DNA of 64,000 bases from Arbacia lixula (GCA_963669155.1 OZ022588.1:18027438-18091437); one strand, 5' to 3'; counted from the first letter of the stretch, positions 1-44,494 are shown. The notes: generated by a model from the letters alone, not told the origin. A program made the numbers and translations.

Positions 1-281
1 CACAGCTTAGTTCAGTGTGCTTGTTTTGGGACATCTGGCCTTAAAGGTATCCCATACAGATTTTTTTTAATTCAATATTTTTTGTGAATACAAACCATAA
101 TTAACAAGGAAGCTGTAATAAAATCTGGGAATAAACAAACTTATTTTTTTCTTGCATCTGATTGTAAATGTTTTCAATGTTTTCAATCATTTGATATAGA
201 GGTATGAAAAATATAGCCTACACAAATATTTTTTTTGTTGCCTAACCACCCACCATTTTTTCTGTGATTTCTGTTATACTT

Positions 282-552
282 GATCATCACTGCTACACAC
301 ATATACATGTGCATGTAGATGATGAGTCTGAATGACTACCGGTACCCACAATATTTGAATTATTTTTTTTTTTGCCTGATCATCAGTGTTAAATGTATGT
401 GTGAGTAGATGATGAGTCTAAACATGATTTTTGTTTTGCCTGATCATTACTGTGACATGTATGTACGTTTAGATGACGAGTCTGAACATGATTTTTTTTC
501 CCTGCCTGATCATCACTGCTACATGTATGTGTGCATAGATGACGAGTCTGAA
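282..552 (+). repeat. Four tandem copies of an intron end with its splice acceptor
   Basis: The segment TGATCATCACTGCTACATGT...TAGATGAYGAGTCTGAA occurs four times, with its TAG at about 315, 405, 470 and 536. The spacing is about 90, 65 and 66 bp. The last copy runs into the Hsp70-like exon at 539. The first three carry the acceptor AG and about 12 exon-like bases and then revert to T-rich intron sequence. Confidence 0.85.
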
Positions 553-1220
553 CGTGTGCATCGGTAAGCAGGAGTGGCTGGATGCTAACCCGAACGCAGC
601 CATCGAGGACTTCAAGAAGCAGGAAGAAGATTTCAGGACCAGCTTGGAGGCTATCCTCATCAAACTCTCTGAACCACGTAAGGAACATTACCTCGCTGCA
701 TAAAGGGAAAGTCCACCCAGAAGTTAAATTTGATTTAATCAAAGCAGAAGAATGAAATTAACATATTAGTGACAATTTGGCGTAAATCCGTTGAAGGATA
801 AGAACACTATGACTTTTTAAAGCCTTGATTTTGTGACGCCATAATATGAGATGGGCCCCCGCATGTTATGTGCTGAATACTTTCTATTAATTGCTCTTTT
901 TCCAATTTTAGATGAAGGAATAAATCTTTTTCAGAGAGGTATGTGTGTAAAAACATGTGTCTAATGATATATCAAATGCACAGGTAAAATGGTAAAGTGT
1001 ATATCTTTTTAAGAAAATTGGCATTTTCCAAAAAAAATTAGTAAATGCATTATCGTCCTGATAATGTGATGAGTGGTGATTGTAATAATACTTTTTATCA
1101 CTGTGAGATGTGGCTTTAAGATGCATCTTTGTCTTGATTCACTACCATGTTTTTCTTTTCGTCCCATTTTGTTTCTTCCATTTCATTATTGCAGCTCCAG
1201 AGAAGCCTCACAGGCGATGA
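539..1220 (+). CDS. Hsp70-like protein, C-terminal end (last two coding exons, partial gene)
   Basis: The coding exons are 539-677 and 1195-1220, joined in phase 1 (donor CAC|gtaagg, acceptor tgcag|CTCC), with stop TGA at 1218-1220. The readable 54 residues contain QEWLDANPNAAIEDFKKQ followed by a charged helix and end in a short PPPEKPHRR tail. The WLDAN...A.EDF...E pattern matches the alpha-helical lid at the end of the Hsp70 substrate-binding domain (compare ISWLD...AEKDEF in cytosolic Hsp70 and ADIEDFK in BiP). The lid closes over bound peptide in the ATP-driven chaperone cycle. There is no EEVD or HDEL terminus, so this is neither a classical cytosolic Hsp70 nor BiP; a divergent Hsp70 relative is more likely. 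The ATPase and most of the peptide-binding domain would lie left of the window. The acceptor before 539 (gcatag|ATG) is weak in pyrimidines and belongs to a four-copy tandem repeat, so the exact exon start is uncertain. The family call rests on a short segment. Confidence 0.5.
702..1035. repeat. MITE-like element, AAAGGG...TCCACC family (partial copy)
   Basis: Begins TAAAGGGAAAGTCCACCCAGAAGTT and contains the family's internal blocks: a GATTTTGTGACG stretch, an 'AAATCCGTTGAAGGATAAG' stretch and a 'GTATATCTTTTTAAGAAAATTGGCATTTTC' type block. Related copies lie at 28142-28407, 34461-34904, 40800-41240, 44495-44877 and 45500-46010. It fills the last intron of the Hsp70-like gene. No transposase is encoded, so it would be a non-autonomous element. 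Confidence 0.65.
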
Positions 1221-1329
1221 TGTGATATGGACGTCACGTAAAGAGTCTTGATGTGTTGAAGAGAAGTTCAAACTAGGTGTTAATTTTTTTTTTATTGACA
1301 CAATATGAAAATGAATTGAAAATAAGCTA

Positions 1330-1835
1330 CAAATCGAATCAAGCTGAAATTGGCACATCATAAAGTCAAGGGTTGTCATATTATATTCTATAAGCATGTT
1401 TTGTGACATTTTAGTAATTACTTTTCTTGTAATAATCTTGTGAATATTTTGTGTTTTTCAATTTTGGACACATTTTTATTTAAAAATGTGTGTGTATGAG
1501 ATCATTGATTCAGAACACAACTATGGCTATAGTGCATCACACATGTCAACCCACAATGTCTTTTTCTGCCAGAAGCGTCATGCATTATTAATAACATTGT
1601 GATGGCAGTTGCTAGTGGATTGACAGGTGTGGCACACAATGGCCATTGTTGTGTTCTGAATTAATTATCTGATACACAAACATTGTTATGTCCAAATTTA
1701 TCCATAAGTGAAAATCTGATTGAATCTTCCAAGGATTATATTACGAGAATGATAATTGATGAAATATTACAAAACCTGCTTTGAAAATATTTGACATCCT
1801 TTGTCTTTGTGATATGTCAATTTCAGCTTGATTTG
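1330..1835. repeat. Foldback element in the 3' UTR
   Basis: ATCAAGCTGAAATTG near 1337 is the reverse complement of CAATTTCAGCTTGAT near 1817. An inner pair matches as well: TGTATGAGATCATTGATTCA near 1492 against TGAATTAATTATCTGATACA near 1657, flanking inverted GAACACAAC / GTTGTGTTC. A related arm is found at 18890-19130 inside the PNPLA gene. Confidence 0.6.
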
Positions 1836-3032
1836 AGTTTTCAATTATCATTTGTAATTATCAAGTATTTTTTTATACCTAGTACAAATTCATATCTATT
1901 CCTCTGGATACTCTTAGACACAAACACCCATTCTCTTTCCATTGTCATCCAGACTATATAGACCAGCAAAGAAATAATGTGCCGTGAAACCCTCAAGAGC
2001 ATCAACATATGCTGAGATGATGCATTTTAAAACTCCAGATGTTTCCTTGTTTTTTTCCTCTATAACATTTTGGAGTTCGGCGATAGTTACAAGTCAAATT
2101 TTGGCCTTAAGTTGGAAGAGATTCTCCAGCTTCTGATATGTTGATATTTATATGCCATTGAGGCATTTTGCACTTGAGTTACACACCATTCCCATAGGTC
2201 AGTATGGAGTCAGGCAGAGAAGGGGTTTAAAGTCCAATCCAGTCTTTAGGTCAGCGTGAAAGCCGATGAGTTGTGTGCAGATTCCATTGACATCATAATT
2301 GTGTACAGTATGGTGTATCACTGACCTATATTTTATTTTGTTTATAAAACCCTATGTTCAGGTATGCCATGCTCAGCAGTCACTCATTATATCCCACTTT
2401 CTTTGCTTTGTCTTTCATTTTATTGGTCTCCCCTCTTTCCTTTTTTTTCTTTCTCTCCCATTTTTCTGTCCTTAAACTGTATACATGTCCTTGTCTTACA
2501 ATGAATGTAACATTGACACTATAACGTGCCTGACCCCTCCCACCCCATGTCCACTTCCAATGTTGATTTTGTGATGAGATCCTTTGACCTCTGCTAGCGT
2601 GAGGTGATTTCATTACTCTTTCCTGTTGGAAAGGGAAAACATGCTACAATTTAACAAAATGCATCTTGTATTTTATATGATTGTTGAGGAGGGATTACGG
2701 GAAGTGTTTACAATTTTGTCTTTTGCGGTGTAAACATTTCTGATATCCCTCTGTTTAAAATTGATGCAAATGAGAAAATAGTGTTGCAAGCTTTTGATAT
2801 GGAGAAACAGACAAAATGAAACGATTCACAAATCACTTTTTGTCATTGATAAGACAAGACAGTATTTATTGCAATTCAACCAGAAGTCTGCCTCCAGCTT
2901 TAATAATATGTTTGCTCCAGCAGCAATAATACAATACAGACTCTTAGAGATATAAATAGACAGAGCAAGAAAGAGATCAAGAGAAGGAAAGGGAAACTGC
3001 AGCAAAAAGATACGAGACAAACAAAGTCTTTG

Positions 3033-3330
3033 AGCTTGAAGCAAGGTCATCTAGGGGTCAAAAGGTCAAATGATATGATGTCGTTTGCATTATTTTCCTC
3101 AAAGTTTTCGTTTTCGTTTGCTTTCATTTCTTTATTTCTGCATCAATTGTGATTACACTTGGTACAAAATGATCCTTGGGTAATACCACACGTGTCTCCA
3201 TGATGGGGTCAAAGGTCATCTAGGGCTCAAAAGGTTTGAAACGAATATTTGAAAAAAAAGCTTAGCACTGATTATCGATTGCGAAATCAGGGGAGACTCG
3301 TGGTTCGCGAACCACCTTGTTTGTTTTTGT
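3033..3330. repeat. Repeat fragment with clustered GGTCA half-sites and a terminal hairpin
   Basis: Contains AAGGTCATCTAGGGGTCAAAAGGTCA and, about 165 bp on, GGTCAAAGGTCATCTAGGGC, so the segment is internally duplicated. It ends in GTGGTTCGCGAACCAC, a perfect 16-base palindrome at about 3301-3316. No coding sense was found. Confidence 0.5.
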
Positions 3331-3576
3331 TTTCTCAATAATACACTGTACCATTTTTGTACTATAATACATTACCCAGTATATATGATGTACATATCTA
3401 AATTAGAAACAAATATGTACCAGTAAGTGGCATGGCCATGTAATATATTTTACATTTGTTAATGTATATATTTTACATTTGTTAATGTATATATTTTAAA
3501 TGATGGATTTCTAATGACCATTGATATTGTTGTTTGTACATTATGTGTATATTTAATAAACATTCTGCAGTATATG

Positions 3577-6500
3577 AACATCAAATGTATAGAGCAGTTT
3601 CACCAGTTATTACGCCTTACTCCATGTTACGTGGTATACGCTTAGCCCAGAGAAAGTAGAGGGGGATAGAGGCAGTGACAAGGGGAGGGAAGAGGGAGGA
3701 ATAGACGGAAGGAGAGGAATGGGGAGGAGAGATGTGGGAGGTGAGAGGAAATTGGAAGAAAGAAAGGCAAGGCAAGGAAAAAGAAAAGTCCCCGAGACAC
3801 TACATGGACATGTCCTACCATTGTAATATTAGATTGCATCAAATTTTAACAGTCTTCGTCATAAGATCACAGATACCCATTTATTATATATGATAGGAAA
3901 TCTATGACATGTACCATGCATGAGTTACAATGAATCTGAAGCAACGCTGAGGATTACTCAACACGGCAACATTCAAAGATTTATCTGAAAGCATCGCATG
4001 TGTGGATTGTTTTGCCGCTATTCGTAAAGTCATTGCAATACACTTACAGTAGGAAGCACTAAAATCAAATCTCAACTTGGAATTCTTTAAAATGGTTCAC
4101 ATTGCAATCAATAAGCTGTGCAGGTGTCCTCGACAAGTGTGGAGAATTTAATTAAATGGACGTCAGATAAAATATTGCAATTTGATTCTGAATGTAAAAT
4201 ATATCTTGAAGATTCTATACATATACAACATATAACATACAGCACATAGTCATGTGATTCGGGACATGTTACAGAAACATTTAAATGTACAATCAGTTGT
4301 AGTAGTACATGTACAAAGGAACTGTCTCACTGCATTCAATGCATAATTACAGTGGAGATACCATCAATTGTAATAATCACAAAAGTCTGCAACATGCCCT
4401 GGACAAAAGATGGACGTCTACAGCAAATAAATTACCAACATTCACAAACTGTATCAAGTGTAAGAATATACGTGTATTTCTATTCATCTCACATTAAAAT
4501 GGCCAGGTCAAATCAACAGCACACTTTTATTAAAATTTAAAGGCAAGGATTGCGTGGTATCCACAACTCACTCACATAATGTAAATCAAGAAGGGGATGA
4601 AACCCTGGCAATAAATTGAACTGAATAAAAGTACAAATTTCAAAGAAAAAGATTGGGAAGTCTGAGGAAACTTTGACCGTACAAGAAACCATTTTTGAAA
4701 ATGACAACTAGCACTGAATTCTTTGTTTGATGCACTGTAGAGAGTTTGCATTGTTCTCGTGTACCATTCATAAACAAAACAATCCCCAGAGCAATCTACT
4801 TTGACATTACAAAGCCAAAAAACATGTGATGCATGATGATTAGCACAAATAACTTCCATATAATATGACCTTTCCTATCAAACTATTCCCAAACTTTTTC
4901 TCTGATTTTCTTCCTTTATTCAAGATTATTATTACAGGGTTTGATTCCCTGTAATTGCGCCAGGAATCATCGTTTTTGATGACTTAATCTCTCAAAATTA
5001 TTTGAACTATAACAATTGTATAAACCAGCAAATGGTTTCATGCACAGCTTGTGTTGGGTAACTCCAATGTGTTTGATGTTGTTTACAACTTCAGCATTTG
5101 CTAGTACATTTGAAGAGTTTATTTCCATAAGAGCTAAATCCACTGTGAAAACTGGAGATAAACTCCAGTTTCCTAATCTGATTTTGTACAGGTGCCTATG
5201 GAAAACTTCACTTTTTATACTTGGGTCTTGCTCGATCTATTACTCTGGAATTCTTACTCCACTTTCAGACTCCTCACAGTGCTGATATTAAAAACTCCAG
5301 AAAAATGGATTTTTACCCTTTTGGAAACAAGCTCTTGATAAGTTCATGTATAGCCATTTGATGGTGATTTTTGGCACCCAGGAAAAAACATAACAAGGAA
5401 CATACATGTACGTGAGTGCACCATACCCCCACTTCAATCATCCGTCTCCGAACACACACACAGCATACAGTGTATATTGCTTACAGCAATGTTTCCCCAA
5501 CTCATCAAATCACAATTAACTATTATACCAACACCCGGGCACAAAATAGAGGTGATTCAATTAAGAGTTGCACAATCAAACTACAACAACAAACGTGCAC
5601 TATTAAGAAATACTTTTCTTATGTTTGTCAGTCACATGCCACATGGCACAATTGTTCCTCTTAGCAACTGACTTAATGTACACTTGATTGCTTGTTGTAT
5701 CATTGACAAACAATATGTGCAAAACCTCAGGCACATGTAAGATAACACCATTTGGTTGTCTTATGTAGCTGCATACAATTGTATCCAGGGAAGAGCATAA
5801 CAGCAAAGCTGCCAAATAATTTAATTATTTTGCTGTCCAAAAGTTGACATCAGCTTTTCCCCCATTTAATAAAATAGAACTAAATACAAATTTAATGAAA
5901 AAAAAATCAGTATTTTTCACTAAAACCAGTCTTCAGGTTAACTTTCAGTACAAAACAAAACCAGTTCGCCGCTCTGTAATATCCATTTCAGGTTAATTCA
6001 TCAAAAACAAATTTATTTTGGTTTTTCCTCACAATATGACTTTCTAAAGGTCTAAAATTAACACACCCACCAACATATCAACAACATTATTTCAGTGTAA
6101 TCAGAAATAAATCATACTCAAAAGGGACAGCAACATGACTTCACTCCCCTAACTCGTTTTCAATTCAAAAGACTTCAGAAAACTTCAAAGAATTTCACTG
6201 ATAGTCACTACTTTCCCTGGTTCTCTGAAAAAAAGGGGGGGGGGGCGATAAACCCTCTGAGTTCCAGCAAATCAGCCCTATTTGACCCTCTTTTCAGTTC
6301 ATTACCATCTCTCTTTGGTGATGAAAATGATATACTATTAATCTCACACCTGTTAAATTAACTGAACTGAAGTCTATGATAGGCAAGTTATAAAGGTCTT
6401 TAACACATTGAAAACATCTCTGCAGCTATCTCATCACCCTAGTCAACAAAATATACATGCAGCTCTGTTTAAACAAACTTTTCCACTTCTTTGAGTCTTC

Positions 6501-7462
6501 CTTAACTAGAAGAATGAGCATAGAAGCTCACAGTTTTTCAAACTGATTCTCAAGCAAATGAATTCACAGATTTTCCCTAGGTCGAATAGGGAGAGAAATT
6601 CATACAAAACATGTAAACAGAAATATCCCTTCCAAATCTTACACATGTCTTCATTCTAGCTGGAATTGGGATAGAATCCAATGCAATATATTATTCTATA
6701 TTTTCTATCAAACATTAAAGTAACACAAATTCATTCAAGCACCATAACAACTATATAAGAAATTTTCCATGTTCTAATTTCTTCAAAGGCTACAGAAAAC
6801 AATTTTGTTTTTATTTTGCAGCGTATCCCGAGGTAACATGTAACCCTGCATCCAAATTTACAGTCATGACACTTGAAGACATTACTGCAATTAAAATACA
6901 TGAACCATTCTTGCTCTTGGACAGATAACACAACACAATTGATGAATGAGGAGATAAACAAGTTTGCCTGAATCATCAAAAGCTAAATAAGTTAAAACTG
7001 GCCTTAACTAGATAAGAGTGTAATGAGAAATGCACATTAAATGTATTTTTCTATAAAGAAAGAATGTTTGTGTGAAGGTGTAGTCAGTCCTTAATTGTTT
7101 GCAATCACCTCATAATATACCAGTATCTCTCTGCTTTTAGTACACACACACTAATTCCTGCTAGTTCTATTTAAGAATCAATAACATAGAGCCCGCTTTC
7201 TCTACTTTGTACACAGATTATTCTTACCGTAACAGTTTGCAATTGATTAGACACACAAATATTCCACTTACTTTCATCAAAAGACATCCCCTTAGAGTCT
7301 GCTTGCCATACCTCACACAAGGTTTGCACAAATACGGTTGTGCGAATAAGGACCACAGACTTCAAGCTCCGTTTAAGCCCCTCAACACCAAACCATGAAA
7401 GCCTACTGAGTTATTACACATGCGATGCACCCGTGGTCCTGATGGGATTAATTCTGACATGC
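3577..7462. other. Intergenic interval and unresolved 3' UTR of the PNPLA6/7-like gene
   Basis: No exon is recognised on either strand. It contains a short hairpin TTACAGGG...CCCTGTAA at about 4934-4953, a purine-rich stretch (3655-3790) and a G-run at about 6233-6244. TTTATT (AATAAA on the minus strand) appears at several places, for example near 6810 and 6010. Any of these could end the minus-strand transcript; the sequence alone does not decide. Confidence 0.4.
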
Positions 7463-38414
<30,952 letters not shown>

Positions 38415-41400
38415 CTCGGCTCTAGCTCTCAATTTCGTCGTCGTCGTCTATTTTTGCCTCCCAAACGATACGATACTGCTATCGACACAATATCGATGTT
38501 TGTGTTTGTGTTCCTTTTATTTTTACGAAGTTTATTCATTATTTCTGTCGACCCCTTTCGAGGTATGGGAAATACACAGTAACTTGTACAATACAATTTG
38601 TAATATACACATATACGGTTTTGATATGATAGTATTTACAATATTTACCAGTACTCACAAAAGCTATGTATTACATTTTATAACACAGACATATAAGAAT
38701 ATTTATGTCTTAAATTTCGCCATTATGACTTTAATGAACTTTAAAGTTGAGATCATTTTTTAAACTTCTCGTGTTAAATAATGAGGACATTTTCAAGATA
38801 CTTGGACGATAGCGAGAAATGTATTTCACTCTATCATCTGAGAAGTAATTACATTCAAACAGATAATGAAATTCATCTCCTATAAGCATTCAGATCACAC
38901 AAATTACATTTCTTTTCAGATCTAGGAATATGTACATATCTACCTGCAACACATGGCAGATGATGATTACCGCATCTAAATTTACATAAGTTTATCCTAT
39001 CATTAACTGTTCAGTTTCCTGAGATATGATTCGATTTCAAGATTATCTTTTACTATTCCACGGGATCATGGACGTGGCTTGAAAATTTCCAATTCATTTT
39101 CTCACTTTGCAAATATATATTTTTTTATACATTATAAAGTTTCAAAAACAAAAGGAATTATATGAATTGGTGAAATATTGTTAAAATCACAGCCAGAAAT
39201 GTGCAAGCCAGTTTGCATGCCCCAAAAGCCTGGAAATTTACTTAAATTTGAATTGCAATACTTTGCACTTAAATGATATTGTGGGCTTTTGTAGCTCATG
39301 ACTTGCACATGAGGTCATTATGACTCTCTAAAAGTTAGATTTTGACGAATCTCCATAGAATTTTGACAATGTGTGAAGGTCCGTGCGCAAACTTGATGTA
39401 ACGCGAGTTACCAAAACATCATCCTGTTTTATATAGAACCTTTCGATTGAGTTCGTTTATTGAGAGTTAATATTTTCTAAATTCTCCCCAAACTGAATAT
39501 AAAACTATAATATCAATCCAAATAACGAATTCATTCTTTATCAAAAACCACTGACAAATATTGTAATGCCAGTTCTGTGTAACGCAGTGTCGGACATGTC
39601 TGGGGAAAAAATATGCAGAGATGCAGAGGCAAATCCAGAAGCTTATCATTGTTTGACAATGCCATGCAGTCAAAAAGTGAACGGAATCAAACGTATGTAC
39701 TTCCTGAAGCATGTGAACACATGGTCGTCTCCTTTTAATTGTCAAAGGACACTTTTGTAGTAAACGAACATTCAGCATCTTCATGCATTGATTTGATTAA
39801 TTTTGAACATCATACAGGATAATTTACTCTGCTTACCACTGCTCGATCTGCACCAAAATCCTATTATTTGTGTAACAACTATATTTGAAAGTTTTCTTAC
39901 CAGTTTCTCAGTTTCTTCTTGCTACAAGTTATTTTTCATCTAACCCAAGTTGCTACAATTATGCATGAATCATTGTTGGTTGAATCATGGACCCTACCAC
40001 GAATGGTCTACTGCAGCCAGACATCTCAGTGTTGAATAGTTTGATTTATAAATATAAAACAGACTGGAAGCAAGGCTAGTACACGTGTCCCAATAACGCA
40101 ATTCTGGCATTGTCGGGGACACCGCCGTGGTGCTGATATCCACTTCTTTCAATTGCAGTTCCCATCAATGGATTGTTACCATTGCATTTTTATTGGTTTT
40201 ATTACAAAAGTTCTATTCTCTCTTTTTTTAATCATCACACGGCACCCCATTTTGAAGCGTATAATGCGTGCATTATGTTTGTTCATGTGAGCTTGACTTC
40301 AATCGTACGATGATCATGACCTTCAGCGAAACAAAGTCGTTATCAACGCAATCGCTGGGGTCTCCCCTCTAATAGTAATATTGCTTAGGCCTAAGTAAAA
40401 TTTATTGTCGTTCACCATTTCATGTTAATTCGTAAGAACTTAATGACCTGTCGTGAAAAACCTATGTTCGTTCGTCAACCGTGAAGGTTATGAAGTCATT
40501 TGACTACTGGTAATTAGACACTCAACCAGATTAATACTCTCGCTCCGTACATTTATTTAAATTAAATTAAAAATTAAATTAAAAGACATTGGAATTATAC
40601 CGGATTGTGGTCAACGCCCCCCCCCCCCCCCGCCCCCCCCCCCCCCCCTACACACACATACACAGTTTGACGAGGGGAAACTTCATACCTGGCAATGTAT
40701 TATTTTTTTCAATTTCAAAATGTCAATATAAATTATTGCGGCAAAATATTTGATGAAGTTAGTGGACTATGTCCACTTCATGTCCACTATAAATAAAACC
40801 GGAAAGTGAACACATTATTGGAGGTCTGATGAAAATCCGTCAAAGGATTAGAAAGTTACGATTTTCGTGATTTTCTGACGTCACGTACGATCAGATGTTT
40901 TTTCTTTATGTTGTGGCCTACTTTTGGGGTGAAAATTTTGATTTTCTCAGAAGGATATGTATGATTTTACCTGTGCATTTGATACATCATTAGAAACACG
41001 TTTAAATTACCTCCAGACCATTATTCCTTCATTAAAAACAAACAAAAAAGCAATTCATGGAATCGTACATCACACAACATAATTATGGGAGAGCACCTCG
41101 CACGCAAAATCACCATTTTAAAAGATCATGACTTTCTTATCTTTTGACGGATTTTCGTCAAACCTTCACTTATAAGTTTCTTTTATGTTTTTGCTTTTAT
41201 TAAAATCAATCTTAAGTTCTTGGTGGGCTTAATTTAACGTGATACTGTGAGCAGGTGGTGAGGATCATTATTACTGTGGCTTCAATCTTCAACAAGATTG
41301 TTCTTAAGTTGTCTTATCATTGTAGGCCTTTTCGTGGAATAAACTTGTAGGAATCGGCTATAATCAAAATTTGAAACAATAAAAACTCTGATTTTGACAA

Positions 41401-43140
41401 TAAAGTATAATCACTTTAATCATCATGAACAATGATATTCCCGGACATACACCTCAAGATATGGTACAGCATTTCGAGTCAGTTTTAGTTTGCACGCCCC
41501 GCCCCCGCCCCTCCCCCCCCCCCCTTCCCTTGCACCCCGGCCCCTCAGAACAAACAACATTAGGTCTACTAGGAAGGTGTTAAACTGTAGTCGGCACGAA
41601 GAATAATTTATTCCTACACCAGGCGCGTTCATTGATAGCACAACAGAATATTTGGCGCATTTGGTTTTTTGATCCAATGACGACCGCCGCCAAATATGCA
41701 AGAAGAATTTTTGATGCATTTAGAGGAATATTTGCTATGTATGCGCAGAAAATTTCAAAACCACTTCATGAAGAAGTGCATGTGCAGTTGTAGTACTTCT
41801 GATAATTATACGATTTTTTTGCATTTCAGATGATATTGTTGCTTCGTTCTTGTGATAAAAGGAGAATACTGTAGAAAACATAGAAATGCCTCCATATTGC
41901 ACATTGGACAATCATATTTCCTTAAAAATATCTTGTGAATCGTTTATTGAGTGTTTCACCTTTTTTATATTTAAAAAAATATATATAATTCTGTTTTTAT
42001 TATAACAAATTAAAATCAATTACAAGATTTACAAATGATTATGAAGTGATTGCAATTCATGGAAACAGCCTCAATTTCGTATCCGGAGGTGTCCGAAAAA
42101 GTTACGGACCAAATCCTTTCTACAATTTTATCAACATTTTTCCTTCGCTCACTCCAATTCACAGTGTGTGTAAAAAGATCAGCTATGAGCTCCCAGCGAA
42201 GGCTGAACGGTTGACATATTTCTCAAAACAGATTTCCTTTTGTTATTCAGAGGAGGCACTGCCTAATTATAAATAGAGCGAATTGTTTAAAACACCCGAC
42301 TGTCTTGAATTTTTATGAGGCGGCGGTCATCATAGATCATTTAGGAATTCTATCCGAGCGCAGTCCATCCATGATAGGTCCATGAATATAATAAGGAGAA
42401 GAAAAATGACAAATGGAGCGGGAGAAAGCTACAGACGTACGTGTTTTGCTTTTTTGTTTTTAGATTATTGTGAAGATATTATCACGATATTCACTTGAAA
42501 TGAGAAAGACCTGACATAAAATGTGGGGTTGCTTTTGCTTTGAGACTTGAAATAAAGTGTCTATGGTTCTGCAGTAATGTTTCCATGTAGCCGTTTTTCC
42601 AGTCACTTAGCACAACAATTAGGTTGATAATTACCTTGAAATGCTTCATTTATCATTCAAAATATCAAAACAGGGATGAGATCATTATCCGTGCTTATAT
42701 TTATGGTTCCCAGTAGGCAAACTCTTGACAAAGCGCTGGTTATTTTTATATTTTTTGCCGGAAAAAATCGCAAAATCATAATAGTGTCTGCGCAATAGAC
42801 TAAGTGCTTGATGTTGCGAGGCAACATGCACAGTGAGCTGAATGAAGACCATTTTGTGCATGCAGCTAGCTGTGCATGCACGCTATGGTTTAGCCCTGTG
42901 TGTGATTGCTCGATGCCCGTGAAAATATTATTGTAACGTTTGTACGATACCGAACAGTAGCAGGTGTACGTACGTTCGGATCGGCCGTTTTTCGATAACT
43001 TCGTCATCAACTGTGAACATTTTTTTTTAGTAGACTCTACTAGCCAAATGTGTAAATTATTACGTGCATATTTGGAATATACAGATATAAAAAGTAAATC
43101 AGTTATCTTGAAATGGTGATTATGGGGCTAGTCACGAATC
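38415..43140. other. Divergent intergenic region, proximal half
   Basis: Contains the PNPLA 5' flank (a GTCGTCGTC run at 38437-38446 and no clear TATA box), a poly-C tract at 40618-40648, a MITE at 40800-41240 and a C-rich tract at about 41496-41524. No gene was recognised. A 64-codon ATG frame at 39566-39760 has no homology that I know. Confidence 0.45.
40800..41240. repeat. MITE-like element with inverted halves and a TGACGTCA site
   Basis: GATGAAAATCCGTCAAAGGATTAGAAAG (40827) pairs with CTTTCTTATCTTTTGACGGATTTTCGTCA (41132). It contains TCTGACGTCACG at about 40877. The interior GGATATGTATGATTTTACCTGTGCATTTGATACAT is shared in reverse with the copy at 702. Confidence 0.75.
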
Positions 43141-43293
43141 TACACCGGACTGCACAGTGAGTGATCCTTCTTCAACAACAACGTCAACGTCTTGAGAAGT
43201 TGAGTTGTCCACAGAAACCAACGCATACACGGTCGGCCACAACTCGCAGTTTTCCCCTGCTGTACCAAACCAAGTTAGGCTATGCTTACATAG
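43141..43293 (+). other. Candidate 5' non-coding exon of the downstream gene
   Basis: A fairly GC-balanced stretch ends in a consensus donor TAG|gtaggt at 43294. Spliced to 45062 its frame would meet the exon with a stop codon immediately before, so it could only be untranslated. Promoter elements were not identified. Confidence 0.2.
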
Positions 43294-43493
43294 GTAGGTA
43301 TGGATCCTTTGTAACAGTATATAATTCCAGTATAAAGTTTAATTGACTAATTAGCTCTATAAGTATAACTTAACATTTTGCTTAATATCATGCAATGCCA
43401 CTTCCAAACTGAGAATGCACAACTTGTTTTCTAATTTAGAATAATAAGTTAGACTTAGACTACGCGTACTGTAACTATCCAAACTTGATAACT

Positions 43494-43908
43494 TTAAAGG
43501 GTTACTAAATTACTAAATAAGTTCCCACTAATCTATGTAAAATTATCCACTAAAAACGAATTTCACATTCGTTTATCGCAATAAAGTCTCATTTTGACGA
43601 AAATTCGAAGAAAAAAAATGCACGCCTCCAGTGATGTCACAGAAGTCAAAATGCCATAAATGCCAACGGTGTGAATAAAATATTTTATTCAAAATGCCAT
43701 AAATGCTAACGCCGTGAATAAAATATTTTATTGACACTTTTGGCATTTATGCCATTTTGACTTCTGTGACATCACTGGAGGCGTGCGTTTTTTAAAATTT
43801 TCGTCAAAATGAGACTTTATTGCGGCAAACGAATGTGAAATTTGTTTTTAGTGGATAATTTTACATAGATTAGTGGGAACTTATTTTTCTAATTTAGTAA
43901 CCCTTTAA
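43494..43908. repeat. 415-bp foldback element bounded by TTAA
   Basis: TTAAAGGGTTACTAAATTA pairs with TAATTTAGTAACCCTTTAA. The arms continue through AAGTTCCCACTAATCTATGT / ACATAGATTAGTGGGAACTT and GCACGCCTCCAGTGATGTCA / TGACATCACTGGAGGCGTGC. The centre carries a tandem AAAATGCCATAAATGC...GTGAATAAAATATTTTATT. A partial one-arm copy is at 44134-44256. Confidence 0.9.
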
Positions 43909-44133
43909 TAGTCTTCTTTAGACCGAAAAATCAGTCTCTAACAATACGTTATCAATGTATGGGAACACCAAAGCTTGTCCGAGGTTTGTCCGAGAAGCAA
44001 CATAGATTCAAAGTGCATTCCATCCATTGAATCTGAATGACAAGATACAGGTGCATGCAATAACGCATTACTACGCAGTTAGGGGGCAAGTTGTGAATAA
44101 CGAAAATGGTCTATTGTTCACTTTCGTACAATC

Positions 44134-44256
44134 TATGGCATTTTGACTTCTCTGACGTCACTGGAGGCATGCTTTTTTTTCAAATTTTCGTCAAAATGAG
44201 ACTTTACTGCAGCAAACAAATGTGAAATTCTTTTTTAGTGGATAATTTTAGATTGC
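44134..44256. repeat. Partial copy of the 43494-43908 foldback
   Basis: CATTTTGACTTCTCTGACGTCACTGGAGGCATGC and TTTTCGTCAAAATGAGACTTTACTGC correspond to the right arm of the complete element. The partial copy contains a perfect TGACGTCA. Confidence 0.8.
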
Positions 44257-44494
44257 ATCTGGCTCCTGTGAAAGCCCTATCTTCGGGGGTATGTCCAAAA
44301 ATGAAATTTCGATCAAAGAATGCCCCGAATGAGATGGTTATTCCTGTCTAAGTCTTCTTAGTACAATAATAGAGGTCTATACTTGCTTTGTAAGTTGAGG
44401 TTGAAGCCTAAAGGCGGTATCAGAAGCTAGGTCCTGAACTTCCTTTTGACCATGACATGTTATCCCTCTCTTTCTTTTAAGTACTGATAGAAGT

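Larger units (their letters stand above)
1221..3576 (+). other. Probable 3' UTR of the Hsp70-like gene
   Basis: No coding exon is recognisable after the stop at 1218-1220. A canonical AATAAA occurs at 3555-3560 on the plus strand, after several tandem AATGTATATATTTTA segments (3440-3500). The region holds a foldback element (1330-1835) and GGTCA-containing repeat material (3033-3300). The end of the transcript is inferred only from the poly(A) signal; earlier sites are possible. Confidence 0.35.

Noticed and set aside
39566-39760. 64-codon ATG frame in the divergent intergenic region
   Set aside because: It has a real ATG and normal composition, but no homology I can name and no flanking gene signals; not enough to call a gene.
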